Source: Limnoperna fortunei (Eukaryota; Mollusca; Bivalvia; Mytilida; Modiolidae). From it: DNA of 64,000 bases. The DNA is taken from NCBI GenBank assembly GCA_944474755.1, contig OX104112.1, positions 81,109,756-81,173,755 of the forward strand, in the 5' to 3' direction. Positions 24,901-37,583 of this stretch are shown one piece after another (position 1 is the first letter of the stretch; each line of letters opens with the position of its first letter). The notes under the pieces were generated by a model, which worked only from the letters and a program-made list of their open reading frames with translations, was not told where the DNA came from and searched no databases. The position numbers and the translations under genes were made by a program.

Positions 24901-25341
24901 TATGTAACTTGATTGTTTTCTTCTAAAAAAACAACCCAGATTTATTTGTGTATCCTATTAGTAAGTATACTGCCTTGGAACAAATTCAGTGCAGTAGATT
25001 TATGACAGATATAAACACACAAATATTATTTGTATGAATCTGAATTGTTTTTCATTCTTCTCTGCATTGATGGTAACAAGAATGGTTATATATACCTTCT
25101 GTTCTAAAATTATTTTATAGTGAAAATTCTCTAAATTTGCATTTATTAAAAAAAAAAAAATAGCCATGAATAATACATGTACCCATGGTACTATAGACTT
25201 TGATGTTACTGTGAAAGTCTCAGAAAACTACACAAGGTAACAAGGAATGTATCCAGATTTTATGTATGTGGTTTATTTTTAAAACGTCAGTAAATCGTCT
25301 TTAAAATGTAAAAACATGATTTATCTGCTCTTGATACTTAC

Positions 25342-25680
25342 TATTCACATTCAGATACACCCAAGTTCCATTTTTCTTGGTTTCCTCGATTCCTTCACTT
25401 AATAGTTGTTCAACACTACACTCATACCAGCCTTCATCTGATGCTTGTATTTGGAATATTTTCAGAGAAGCACCATCCACTAGTTCTACACGATCAACAA
25501 AATCTTCATGGGTGTTCGCTGGATACTGATTATACTTTAATAACACAGGAGTCTGAAGACCACTCTTCCTCCATTCTATCACAGTCTTAACGGGTTTATT
25601 TCCCTGGAATTTTAGCTCGCAGTTTAGTATGACTGTACCTCCCTGATTGGCTGTCCTCGAAGTCTCGGCTGCTTTAACAA
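25342..25680 (-). CDS. tutl: Turtle/IGSF9-like gene, Ig1 (V-type) exon
   Basis: Seen: acceptor TTTCTTTTCAG at 25681, 339 open bases, donor gtaagt from 25341; phase 1 to 1. This is one large V-type Ig domain: GGTVILNCELKFQGN (first Cys), VKTVIEWRKSGLQTPVLL (core Trp), DFVDRVELVDGASLKIFQI, ASDEGWYECSVEQL (second Cys) and NGTWVYLNVN. Known: the order (V)-(I/L)-x-W, PI(F/Y)I-like strand, Y-x-GRV, GASLxI, DxGWYECxV and NG(T/S)W-x-x-L-x-V marks Ig1 of Turtle/IGSF9 proteins. This exon is the strongest basis for the family call. Turtle proteins act in neurite branching, axon/dendrite self-recognition and synapse organisation; that role here is inferred from homology. Confidence 0.97.
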
Positions 25681-28609
25681 CTGAAAAGAAACGAAATTCA
25701 AACATTATCATTCTGTTTAATAAGGTAGGATGAAGCTTAAGTAAGAACATTTTAATATACTCTGTCAGTACAATCTATATTTAAACTAGTTTTCTAAAAG
25801 AAAGTATATTTTAGAAAAGAAAATACAACTTATTTTGGATGAATAATTTATGCGAATAACATTTCAATTTACAATTATATACACAAATGTTAGTAGCTAA
25901 TACAAAGCCATCATTGGAAACCCAAGACTAGTCGCATTATCGCTATGCTACACCACTTACTGATGGTTAGTGGAGACAAAATGAGAATGAAACCGGATAT
26001 GGGTTTCTAATGATGATACAAAACTCTCTGTGCAAGTCCAGGCAGTAAAAGTTTTTGCTTTTCAATTACTTTTTGAGTTAGACATTTTATTTGCAACCAC
26101 TAGGTTGATGATTCTGCTAATGGACTGCTATAAGTTCCCTGTTTAAGTTTCACATTACAAATAGTTGTTCAACGTCAACGTACACTACACTAAGGTAATT
26201 ACAGCACAGTTTTCTTAGACTAGCAGTGATAGGGATTACAGTTCTAAGAATGGGAAATTTCCGATTAGTCTTTAGATTTCTGATAGGGCTTTCTTAAATG
26301 GTACAAATCTCTAAATTTCAAGATGACATTTTAGTTTGTAGTAATGTGATAAAAGACACAGGGCTCTGCTAGTGTAACTTGGATTAATTCATATGATACC
26401 AGAAAAACATTTATTTATCAAACAAAGTGTCCCACAAATTTTCTTTATTATTATTTTCATAATGCATCAGGAACTGACCATTGACTTTTTGTTATTCAAC
26501 ATGTTTTATTAACAAGTGTTTGTGGAACCATGTACAGGGGCTTTATACATTTTGAATTTAGGACCTCACAGTTGATCATTTGATCCCCACATCTGAATTT
26601 AACCATGATTTTTTTACATCTATTATCACATTAATGAGACTATGTTTTATTATTAAAATTAAATCCATCAAGTTTTGGTCTATCCAATACAAATTATTTC
26701 ATTTCTATTACAGCATACATCAGGAGGTGTGTCACTTGTACAGAAGTACTCCAGACAAGCATGAACAGTTTATATTATAAAATTGGGATTTTAAACTCAA
26801 TTATTTCTGCCTTGAAATAAAAAAACCACTATCATATCATACTGATGAAATTACAGTTTATAATAATTTAAGACCTTACTTTGCAATACATTAGTTTGTG
26901 TCTTTTGTACAACTTTATTCCTCACCGGATTTTTTGGTTTTCAATTTCCGTACAACAAACAGTTATCCAAATTACACTTAACGAAGTCCTAATAGAAAAG
27001 CAATGAGGCTGGCAGAATATTTCGGTTCACCATATTGCATATAATGATACTACAAGAAATCCGTTTAATCTAATACTTTCTTTGACAAGAATTTGTAATA
27101 CATCTTCTTGTTAAGAAAATTCACTTAATCCTTTATCAGCCATTCAACTGTAAAATGGTGGTCCTTCATCAATTACTGATCAGAAGAAAATTGACAAACA
27201 TAATTATGGTGTACTGCCATCACTTTGCAGCCTTTTTATGTCAGAATTTATACTATACATCAGAGATAACATGAATGAAATTTAAGGAAATAATTGTTGT
27301 CATGTAACAGAAACAAATATAGACAAGATGTCTGCTATGATTAAAACAGTTTTAACTTGTATGTATTTTTTTGCAACAAAATTAGATTGAAAAAATAAAT
27401 TTTTGAAAAAGAAAGTGTGGTGATTTCATTGGTTCTCACTATAGCAAAGAAAGTGACATATACAGTGAGAACTGTACATTAAAGCAAACACTCTGCAGAT
27501 GTAAGACCAGGTATCCTGAAAGCCGGGCTTCGACAAAACCAACATCCTGGAGTACATGGACTAATAACACTAACAACTGTTTGACAGAGGGTATTTATAT
27601 ATCATTGTTCCACTTTAGATTTCTGATAGGCCTTTTTTAAATGGTAAAAATCTCTAATTTTCAATTTTTTCTTTGGAGTATACACATTAAATTCCCAGTA
27701 AGCATTGTGTTCAATAAGATCTGCGAGTCCCTTCAAAACTGTATGTTCCATTTAAGAATTCCGCAAAAACATTATATGGTAAAATGAGAAATGCAAGTCT
27801 GTTATAAATATTTGATTGTACCAATTATAGTAAAAAAAAAGAACATTATTTTGTTATTTTTAAAAATTTAAGAACACATTTATGTAAAGTAATAAATATT
27901 TTATTGTAGCATAAGGAATTAATCTATCCTAAAATTAGTGTTAATTTTATTTACATGGGACTTGTAGACCTCATGCAACATTGGCATTATTTGTATTTCG
28001 TATCAAAGTATAGAAAATGAACAAAATACATAACAGATGAACATCACTGAGGAAAAATAAAGTTTAACCTTAACTATAAATAAAACGCTGAAACATGCAA
28101 AGTTATCCCCCCTGGAATTAAACACATCATGCAATACAAGAACATGTTAATTTAGTAAAGTGAAAATCAATACAATTTTAAAAAGTAAACCATCAAATAC
28201 CAGGATTTTTATCGATAATAAATTTGAAAATGATGTTTATGAAATGAAGCATACATGGAAAATCAGCCCTTTTAATTTTTTTGTTTTACGTGATGAGACA
28301 TTGCATGCAGCCATGTTCATTAATTGCTTTCATCTAATAATCTACGATCTTTCTGATGAGCACAATAAAAGCCAAACATTGATTGCCCAAAGCCCGATGA
28401 TGGGCCATAAACTGTTGTGATCAAGCAGATTTTTTATTTCCTTTCCATCACAATCAAGTGACAATTTTCATATCTTCTGTCAAGTATTATTGTTTTAAGT
28501 GATTATCTAAAATCCATCAAGATTTAATAAAAAAAAGGTAGAAAAAAATAACAATGGTTAACTTGTAAAGATCTACGTGGGTTCTATATAACTTGTAAGG
28601 ATCTGTGTA

Positions 28610-28745
28610 GGTTCTATATTTTTTGTTTGAGAGTTTACCTATAAGGTCAGGGGTTTTCTCTTGGTACTTTGACTTTCTCCCCAATAAAAACTGGATGTCA
28701 AGATATAGCTGAAACATGCTGGTAGAGACATTAAACACCATTTAA
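28610..28745 (+). repeat. SINE family A, 3' fragment
   Basis: Plus-oriented body and tail: GGGGTTTTCTCTTGGTACTT, CTCCCCAATAAAAACTGGAT, GATATAGCTGAAACATGCTG, ACATTAAACACCATTTAAAT, AAACAAAC. The tRNA-like head is not recognisable. Confidence 0.75.
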
Positions 28746-29280
28746 ATAAACAAACATTATTTTCTGTTTAGTTTTATTAGTATTAATAAGTTTAGTTTTC
28801 TCAATACTTTGCAAGATATGATGTGATTATCTGAACAATAATTTATCAACAGCTAGTTTCTAACTAGAAGAGGACTACTGAACTGCACAAATTAGAACAA
28901 AATAAGACTTTATGTAATTAGATGAATTCAAGTACAGACAACATATAGAGAAAAATAAGTTTGTACAAATCAGTAGTTTGATCATTCAATTGAACTCTTT
29001 ACAATAAAATCAAACCCCACACAGGTACAAAATATGATAATTTGCTAATTACTAGAAATGTAAGGCTGTATATCCTTGGAATGAATACATGAATAATTTC
29101 TGGCAGAGATCATGATACTACAGTTGATGGACAAATTACAAAAACAGTACAGAACTGATCTTAAATGACAAACAATTCTTTTAACAGGTGAGAAAATAAC
29201 AATGCAGACTTCACAAAATCATGTCAGTGTACTTAATTTGGAGTCTTTTTTATAAGAATACAAACAAAATGTAACTGTAA

Positions 29281-29604
29281 AACATATGGCTCAGCTAAAG
29301 CATTGATACCACATAGAAACATGGCTCAGCTAAAGCATTGATACCACACAGAAACATGGGCTCAGCTAAAGCATTGATACCACACAGAAACATGGGCTCA
29401 GCTAAAGCATTTGATACAACATAGAAACATGGGCTCAGTTAAAGCATTTGATACAACATAGAAACATGGGCTCAGCTAAAGCATTTGATACCAAATAGAA
29501 CCATGGGCTCAGCTAAACCATTGATACCACATAGAACCATGGGCTCAGCTAAACCATTGATACCACATAGAATCATGGGCTCAGCTGAAGCATTTGATAC
29601 CACT
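29281..29604. repeat. 36-37-bp minisatellite, 9 copies
   Basis: Unit ACATGGGCTCAGCTAAAGCA then TTGATACCACATAGAA. GCTCAG words fall at about 29289, 29325, 29360, 29396, 29433, 29470, 29507, 29544 and 29580, so the period drifts from 35-36 to 37 bp along the array (GG versus G and TTT versus TT indels). Confidence 0.93.
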
Positions 29605-31605
29605 CAACTGGACAAGGAAAATGTCAAATCACTGTAAGTTTAGTGTAGATCTGTATACCTGTTTATGGTTTCCCAACATATTCCAGTGGACAAAACACAA
29701 TTTGTGCCCTGTAAGTCCCAATATATTCATAGACAGAGGAAAATATGTTAAAATACTAATAATTCTTAGAAACCATATCCAAATTAAGTTACACATTTAC
29801 AAATTTATTTATAATTTGTAAAGAAATAATTGACCTTTTTCATCACTAATATCTTGATCACTGAATCTGATGGCATATTCCTTAAACTTTATTCAATGAA
29901 AAATTGAATTTTTTTAATGATAACAAGTGTGGACTGTGAGCACGCTTTGTGAAGGTATACAAATTCATCATTTGCAAAAATTAAAAACCCCCAACTTAGC
30001 TGTTTTTGAACTTATATTCATATAAATTGTTAAATATGATAAAAATGTATTCAATATACTTCTGAAAACAAGGAATCAAATGAAAAAAATCTAATCAAAA
30101 TTAGATCGAAAATATGTATTTTAACTAATGAAAACAAAAATCTGGCATTTTTATTTTGAAACTCATAGAATAATCCATTTATACACCTCACCCAATGAGT
30201 AATTTACTAAAATAAATCAGATCAATATCAGATTAAAAATAAATATTTCCCACATAAGAATTACAGAAAAGTTGGCCCAATATGCACCTGTAATTAAAAA
30301 AACTAAAGGAGTTACATCAAAAATATAAAATGTTTTATTACAGCAATAATAAATGGGATCAATTTTCCATCAAAATTGTATTAAAATATTACAAAAGATA
30401 TTTTCAGATTTAGAATGTTTGGCATCATATATTTCCATTTAGTGCCATGCTGATTTGATAATTTTGTCAGCCTAAATTTATCCAATGTGATTTTAATATT
30501 ATTGGTTCAATACATTTAATGTCAGTCTGTCCCCTGGACTAGTATTTACTTAATAATAACACACAGTGAGCCTTTTAAGTTCCCTTCAATTGTTTATTTG
30601 AGTATATACAACCAACTGCACCATATATATCGATATATATTGGTTATTTAAAAAAAACAGCTGTTGTTCGACACTTCACACAACCTATGGATGTACTCAT
30701 AATCAACAACAATTCATTGGAACAATCAAAATATTAAGAACAACGACACATGTCAATAACTACAACAATCCCCAACGGAAATGACTCCAGTTAATTTTAT
30801 TCGTTTTCAATAAAAATCTTTTTATCTTAAGAGGAAGTTCTTGATTAATAATTCCCAATCTTATAACATATTCATAACTTGTGTTATACACCAAACGACA
30901 CTTTTGTTATTGTCTTCCATTTGTCATAACTACCCGCTGGGGTCTGTCCTACACTAAAATCGACACGACTTAGATTTCCTTGGTTGGCATGTTTCATGCT
31001 AGTCAACATGCAGAGTAATGAAATTGATATTCTTCATATTTATTCAATAATGAAGTGTGTGAATTCTCAGTTATGGCAAGTTTGTTCAATAATGGTTAAA
31101 ATAAAATATGGATATTGTCAGGACTACATTTACCAAAACAAAGCAAACTGTGAAAATGGCCACATTCAAAGTTATATACCTGACAAGCACTTATTGCATC
31201 AACACTATATATTTAATAAAATATGACTAATATTCTTTAGTGAATGCTTTATATTTAATAATAAATTTAATAATTTTCTCAATTAATATTCTTATGTAAA
31301 ACTAGGTTGATGTATGGTTCACATTAGAACTGATCTAACTGAAGCCGTTTTGTTTTAGCCATAATTAAAACAGGACTGCAGATGTTTGTCACAGATCATT
31401 CTAACAGGGCTTTGATTAGGTATTTACTCATTTAAAAATTGTCAATAATGGTAACTGTTATTTCTCTGCATCCCCCGCCTCCCCCAACCTATACCCTACA
31501 GAGGTCAATAATTAGCACATAAAGGTACAGCGAATGTCCGCATCAGATTTTAAACATAAGAATATGTCAACATCTACTGCTGACTCAGTAGGAAACACAA
31601 ACAAA

Positions 31606-31926
31606 CAAACGACATACTTGTATAATCTCTAACACAAATGACATACATGTATCATCTCTAACACAAATGACATACATGTATTATCTCTAACACAAATGAC
31701 ATACATGTATAATCTCTAACACAAATGACATACATGTATTATCTCTAACACAAATGACATACTTGTATAATCTCTAACACAAATGACATACATGTATAAT
31801 CTCTAACACAAATGACATACATGTATAATCTCTAACACAAATGACATACATGTATAATCTCTAACACAAATGACATACATGTATAATCTCTAACACAAAT
31901 GACATACATGTATAATCTCCAACACT
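31606..31926. repeat. 29-bp minisatellite, about 11 copies
   Basis: Unit TGACATACATGTATAATCTC then TAACACAAA. Each unit contains the palindromic word ACATGT inside ATACATGTAT. Copies are nearly identical except for CTTGTAT and TATTATC/TATCATC variants. Confidence 0.95.
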
Positions 31927-32032
31927 TGCCCTTCTTTCACAAACATTCTTGTTGATGGGGATATTTTATATTCTGATCAAGAATCGTCATTTATTCATGA
32001 TTTAGTTATATTAAGGGTCAAGAAGTTATGAT

Positions 32033-32116
32033 TATAGAGAGATACCCAGGAGACCTATACTACTCACAAGTCACTATAGAGGGATACCCAAGAGACCTAT
32101 ACTACTCACAAGTCAC
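32033..32116. repeat. 42-bp tandem duplication
   Basis: Two copies start TATAGAGAGATACCCAGGAG (32033) and TATAGAGGGATACCCAAGAG (32075), each ending CTACTCACAAGTCAC. Three substitutions are visible. Confidence 0.85.
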
Positions 32117-32798
32117 AACTACAACATCATTTATCCAATAAAGGATAAGTTTGCCGTCAGCTAAATGATATTCTGTTACATTTAGGAGGAAATTTTCATC
32201 TTAACTTGTTTTATTCCCAAAAGAGTACTACATGTTATCCCATAATGCCATATTGACTCATTTGGTAATCAAATTTACATAAAAACGATTATATTTTACT
32301 CCTATTCATTGAAACAAAATTATTCTGCAACACTAATGACAGTATATATACATATATATACAACTTCAAAAAGGGGAATATTGATTAGATCAAGGGGTTA
32401 ATTCATTTACCTTGTTACAAACATGTTTTAAATTAAATATATGGTTCTATCTTTGACTCTACTAAGATTTCAATCGTTTTCATGTTTCATTTCCTTGGAA
32501 AAGAATACACTAATTTTGTTCAGTACTATAGATTTCACCAATGTATTACTAGCATCTAATTATAGATTATTTACCTTTTTTTAAATGGAATGCTTTTTCT
32601 TGTCCCTATCTCATCAAAGGGAGCTATCCCTGAGGTGAGGTGAGGAGAAAATGAATAGAGTTTCAAAAAACAACTGTTTATCACTGTTTTGTTACACTGT
32701 GACGTCATGTTATTTACCTAATGTCTTGACAGGGAGGAGAGATGGGCCCATCTCATAATAGTAGAGTGAGATGGGATAATATCCCACACAAATCGACG

Positions 32799-32846
32799 CT
32801 AGCCAAGTGTGAAGAGAGGGGGGACCTGATCGTAATACTTGGCTAG
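32799..32846. repeat. 10-bp perfect inverted repeat
   Basis: CTAGCCAAGT (32799-32808) and ACTTGGCTAG (32837-32846) can pair across a 28-base loop. A near-palindrome TGGGATAATATCCCA precedes it (about 32772-32786). Perhaps the remnant of a palindromic element. Confidence 0.6.
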
Positions 32847-34683
32847 TGAAGATGTCCCACATAAAGATCAAAGGGAAATGCTGTGAAATAATGATAAGTT
32901 ACAGTTAACACAACTTCTAATTTAAAAAAATGTGTCCATTACACCTGAAAAAACCAGTTATTTATACCTGAGTTCTTTTGATTATTTTAAGATAGCTAAA
33001 TTAAAGAATTTAGATTTAAATATTATTAACATTATAAATATTATGTTACGTTAATTTCTTCAAAAATGTTTGTAAAAATATTGATGTTATATACTTTGAT
33101 ATATTATTCGTGTATGACATCCACAATGTATTATGATATTTTTCTGTTTTTTACCAAACTACAATGGTATTTTTGTCAGGTTGTGATGTGATTTGTCTCT
33201 ATGATACATTAACCACTGCAATTTTTTAAAATGTACATTTACTAACCACATCCTTCACATTCCCTAATTATACAAGGGGTATAGTTATAGTTTACATGAA
33301 ACGTATGCAGGATGGCCAGGGGATTAAAGAAACGCTGAAAGGCCATATTGGACAGAGGACATTTTTTTTTAAATGATGTGGAAGCACGTGCCTCCATGTA
33401 GTTACGCCACTGACAATCTTTTCATTTCTAATATTCTGGTACAGAAACAGGTTCTCAGGACTTTACCCACAGGCTGTTCAGCATGTCCCAATTGGTGGAT
33501 AAGGAGACCATCTTGTCAGGTTAAAAATTAATAATCATTGGGACACAAATATATACTGATTCTACCACTAGTTGGCCTGAGCGTTAGCCATCCCAGTGTG
33601 AAATCAGTATACATTCATGCCCAAACGAATTATTTTGACTCTAATAGGACATATACTTTTACTGTTATCATCAATGTAACCTGTGAGTAGCAGGACTAGT
33701 CAATAATTGAGGAAACAATGTTAATTAAGTCGTAAAAAATCTTGCTAAGATGTCGTTAGAGAAAGAGCATAGAGTGGTGATCGTTTATGATAATTGATTA
33801 TGAGTATATACTAGTTTTACCACAGGTGTGAAATACAAGCATTTTAAGCAATTCATATTAGAATACATAATAAACCCTTTTTGTAAGGGCATTGTAACCA
33901 TCACCAAAGACTAAAGTTTCCATCATTAAGCTTACTCTCAAAACTTGTAGGGTAGCAATTAAAATTTTGTTCCCTTTTGGACCATCCTATTTCGTGCAGT
34001 TGATTTATTGTTTGTAACTATTCCTGTCTAGAATACAGCTGAAATACTGCACCATGCAGCCATACAATCATCCATCACTCATTACAACAGTTAGTAAAAT
34101 ATGAATGAGATAAACATGATTTAGATACGATTTATACCATTCATACAATGGGACAGTGAAGCAACGATGACAGTGATGAAGTAGAAAAAAAATTTTCCAA
34201 TAAAAGAGGAATTCTATATACATATACATATATATATAATCCAAAAACACAATTCCATTTAAGTTGGAAGCCTTTTTGTAGGTTAACTAGAGGCTCACAG
34301 GAGCATGTATTGCTTGCCTGAACCTGAAACCATTTCAACAACCATGCCCCCTCAGTTCTTTTTTGAGCCAAGGTAGCCATATTAGTTGTCATTTTTGTAG
34401 GTCTCATTGAGCTGAAAAATTAAGCAACGGTAACCTTTTTCTCTAGTTCTGATAATTTTCAACAAATGGAACAAATCATTAATTTGATGATTAAGGGGCA
34501 ATAACTCCTACTAGGAGTTGTACAACTTAAACTTAATGGAGAGTTTTGTAGAGCTTTTGATGCTGAAGAAACAGGGTCTCCTTTGGTTTCCTATATCTGT
34601 TATAAATTTTGAATTGTGAGGCAAAAACTATATTTTGACCCCCTTGTTCTATTTTTAGCCCATGTGGCCATGTTGTTTGGTCT

Positions 34684-35078
34684 ATTGATTGATTGATTGT
34701 TTGTTGTTTAACGTCCAGCAAACAATATTTCAGCTATATTCAGGACGTGAAAATAACAATTTTTTAAATTATTAGTAGTACTTCATGCCTCCCTTTTATA
34801 CTAAAATGTGATCTCATACAATAATATGAGAATATATACAGATAAAAATGGTACTTAAAATAATAAAAGATATGAAGCATCACACTTAGCAGTGAAATTA
34901 AATTTTATTAAATAAATTAATTTCTTTTAAAAACTTTAAAATTGTGTCGCCTGCGACAGTTTTAAATTAAAATACGTTTCTGCACTATAGAAACATTCCC
35001 GAATGTGGGCCACATCCACAGAGTCCATCAAGACATGCTTAATGGTGTATGGACTGTTGCATGGTGTTGGTTGGTCTA
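34684..35078 (-). mobile_element. SINE-like repeat family D nested in family C
   Basis: Low end has ATTGATTGATTGATTG and TTTAACGTCCAGC, the reverse of a (CAAT)n-tailed SINE 3' end, then ATTTCAGCTATATTCAGGAC. The flanks TGTTGTTTGGTCT (about 34671-34683) and TGTTGGTTGGTCT (about 35065-35077) look like a target duplication with one mismatch. The middle resembles 8190-8335. Confidence 0.7.
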
Positions 35079-35190
35079 GGAAATGAATTGTGCAAACGTG
35101 GTATAAGACATTTTACTGATGACGTGTGCAAAGTTTCAAAGCAATCCCGTCAGTGGGATTTTATTAAAAACTAACAATGACAACAAAGAT

Positions 35191-35699
35191 TGATTGATTG
35201 ATTGATTAATGGTGTTTAACGCCTGAGCAGCAATATTTCAGCTATATTCAGGCGATGAACATGAAATGGATGATAAAATGAACATGAAATGATGATGAAT
35301 GAAAATGGGATGGGACACAAGAAAAAATAAGGGTAACGGATTTTAGATTGCAACTGGCAAATGGGAGGATGGATAGGGTCGGGCAATTTAGCCTCCTGTA
35401 GCGGGATCCCTACTCATAGGGAATACTACAGCAGCGTTCTTTAACGTGCGAGGAACGTGGCATTTTTCCCAACACAGTGCACTAATATGGTTTGCGGTCA
35501 GGTTTTCCATATTATCGCCTGACAACCCCAGCTTGTCAGGGGTACCCATTCAACCACCTGGGGCACACATCCCAGTTGGTCTTTAGGCAAACCGACCTGA
35601 CACGCCGGTCAGGGTACTGGTCGCTATTTAGTCGCCTTTTACGACAAGCTAGCGCGACTGCGGTCTATTCTTGTAGCCACCCGGATCCCGCACGGGGCA
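35191..35699 (-). mobile_element. complete SINE-like element, family B, 509 bp
   Basis: Flanked by a perfect 12-bp target duplication GACAACAAAGAT (35179-35190 and 35700-35711). On the minus strand it starts TGCCCCGTGCGGGATCCGGG, has a GTCGTAAAAGGCGACTAAAT block that I recall from mollusc SINEs, and ends with an ATATAGCTGAAATATTGCTG tail and (CAAT)n. A 104-codon plus frame (35492-35806) lies across it and is not a gene. GC content is clearly higher than the surroundings. Confidence 0.88.
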
Positions 35700-36017
35700 G
35701 ACAACAAAGATGGCGGATGCCAAGTGATGGCAATACATCACCCTTCGGGTCAGGTGAGCTAAAAATTGAATTAAAACCACATGTTACTGTTACATACATC
35801 AGGTAACATTAAAGGAAGAATACACAGTTTTAGTGTAATAGATGTTCACTGAATCAATGTTGGATGAGGACCATAATTATCTCCCTTTATCAGGTTAACC
35901 TCTACTTAATGATTTACATTATAACATTTTCTACAATACTAATGTAATATAATGACATTATAGCTAGCAGAGTAAACAGTGACTGTGTGTGGGGCCAGAA
36001 ATATATGAGTATTAGAA

Positions 36018-36046
36018 TGATATATATATATATATATATATATATA
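36018..36046. repeat. (TA)n microsatellite
   Basis: An uninterrupted AT-alternating run of about 28 bases follows GAATGA. Confidence 0.9.
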
Positions 36047-37108
36047 AATGTCATGTATAGTAAGAAGCTTGTCGGAGGGCACGGCCTTACTCATATTATA
36101 TTATACAGTAAACGGGAATGAAAACTTTAATAGTTAAGACATTCCAGTATGAAAAATAGGAGCACTTATTGGTATATTATGCATCTATATGATCAAATTG
36201 ATCTTAAAATAAACTACTTTAATCATTAATGGATTTTTAAAAATTATCGTATGATCATGTTTGTCTCCCATACATATAGATTAGAGTTGTTTTAACTTCT
36301 GAAATCAAAATTATCCCAAGTGTCACTTTCATCCAGATGGATAATGAGATAGAGGAAATAAACCAGCAGTAATCTGCTTATCACTGTTTTATAATACTGT
36401 GACATCACGTATATCCAGCGAAAATAGTACAAAATAGTAATAAATTAAAATATTATTACAAATCACAAGTTTGTTTACAGCATTCTATAACTCTCAGCTA
36501 GAACAGATTTACTGTGTATCATGTCTGAGTATAAAAAAAATTCTATGTTTTCTGTTGGTTAGAACTGCATAAAACATTAATGGCTCTATCCCCTGGTACT
36601 TCAAACCAACACTATATAAAATCTAGGTTTTTATATACTCATCTGTGCTTGCTGGCAGACTGACATTTTTAATGCAGTAACACAAATCAATTTGAACTGA
36701 ATACCTATACATTAAATGTAATTTTAAGAAACCATGCAAGCATCAGAAATAAAGATTTCTGCCTTGTTGATTTCAAACCTATTACAATTACACTCAGACA
36801 TAATTTTAAATGCTGTTTCATTCAAACAAGGGTTCATCTGGTAAACAGCAGAAAAACCATGTCTAAGCAGAAAAAACTAGTATGCTATAGATTACATATC
36901 CACCTTTTAATATTTTTTAATTAATTGCAGTTTGAGTTACAAATGAAAAGAGAACACACAAATGTCAGTTATAATTATTCAAATATTTAAAAGTCTCTGT
37001 AGAGTAACATACTAGCTTACTGCCATATCAGCTCAAAACAAAAGTGTATCATGAATAAAATGAAGGTAATAAGGCTGTTGACAATATGCCTGATTTTCAT
37101 CTCACACT

Positions 37109-37326
37109 CGGGGCCTCGGTGGCCGAGTGGTTAAGGTAGTTCATGTGGTCTGTCAAAACTTAGACTCGACTCCAATCTTAATTGACAAGGATTGCCAGTT
37201 TTTCTACCGCAGGTTGGGGTTTTCTCCGGGTACTACGGCTTCCTCCCCAAATAAAAACTGGACACCATGATATAGCTGAAATATTGCTGAAATTGGCATT
37301 AAACACCATTCAAACAAACAAACAAA
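37109..37326 (+). mobile_element. full-length tRNA-derived SINE, family A
   Basis: Flanked by a perfect 12-bp target duplication TCATCTCACACT (37097-37108 and 37327-37338). The head CGGTGGCCGAGTGGTTAAGG is a clear Pol III box A of a class II (Leu/Ser-like) tRNA. The box-B region is eroded (TTAGACTCGACTCC). The central GGGTTTTCTCCGGGTACTAC-GGCTTCCTCC resembles the conserved core I recall for animal MetaSINEs. The tail is GATATAGCTGAAATATTGCT, GGCATTAAACACC, (CAAA)n. Confidence 0.93.
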
Positions 37327-37363
37327 TCATCTCACACTTAATGAAATGAATTACAGGGACAAC

Positions 37364-37583
37364 AATCATAATTAGATAAATGAAAACGGGAAATGTTTAT
37401 TGAATTTTACAAGAAGTCCATATCGTCTTAAGCTAAAACATGTGTTGTCCAATGTTACCAATCAGATCTGTGTCATTTTACTGTTTTCATTCAGAGGTCT
37501 TTTGAATGTTAGTGTTCTTAGTTACATATTGCAAGTAATTTCAATCTGATGTGTTAAGTCAAATATTTTTTAATCTGATCATG
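37364..37583. repeat. 220-bp direct repeat, copy 1
   Basis: Matches 37905-38124 at a constant offset of 541 bp, from AATCATAATTAGATAAATGA to TTTTTTAATCTGATCATG. No difference was seen in a by-eye comparison. The two copies bracket the retrotransposon fragment at 37584-37904. Confidence 0.93.

Larger units (their letters stand above)
8839..25341 (-). other. 16.5-kb intron between Ig1 and Ig2 exons
   Basis: Holds SINE-like copies (11334-11665, 14350-14815), a long dispersed repeat (16428-17396), an inverted-repeat DNA element inside a 54-bp tandem array (18066-20707) and a decayed retrotransposon end (21775-21975). Apart from these, 8839-11333, 11666-14349, 14816-16427, 17397-18065, 20708-21774 and 21976-25341 show only AT-rich sequence and scattered short open frames that resemble no known protein. 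A G10 run lies at about 23276-23286. Confidence 0.75.
34288..35762 (+). mobile_element. dispersed repeat family C, interrupted by two insertions
   Basis: Starts TAGAGGCTCACAGGAGCATG and ends CGGATGCCAAGTGATGGCAA...CGGGTCAGGTGAGCTA. The copy at 46090-47576 shows where sequence has been added: the shared text breaks at about 34683, resumes at about 35079 (GTGCAAACGTGGTATAAGAC) and breaks again at 35190-35699. Without the insertions about 0.57 kb remain. Confidence 0.8.

Noticed and set aside
29281..31926. CRISPR array, suggested by regular short repeats
   Set aside because: The units are contiguous tandem repeats without unique spacers, in a eukaryotic intron.
35492..35806. 104-codon frame with a basic, Ser/Arg-rich product
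   Set aside because: Lies across a minus-oriented SINE-like element and its target duplication; no gene.
36330..36420. Dispersed repeat shared with 32640-32720 (TTATCACTGTTTT, ACTGTGAC(A/G)TCA)
   Set aside because: Only short matching words; too weak to define an element by eye.
37109..37185. A functional tRNA gene at the SINE head
   Set aside because: Box A is good, but box B and the acceptor stem are eroded and the sequence runs directly into the SINE core with a flanking target duplication.
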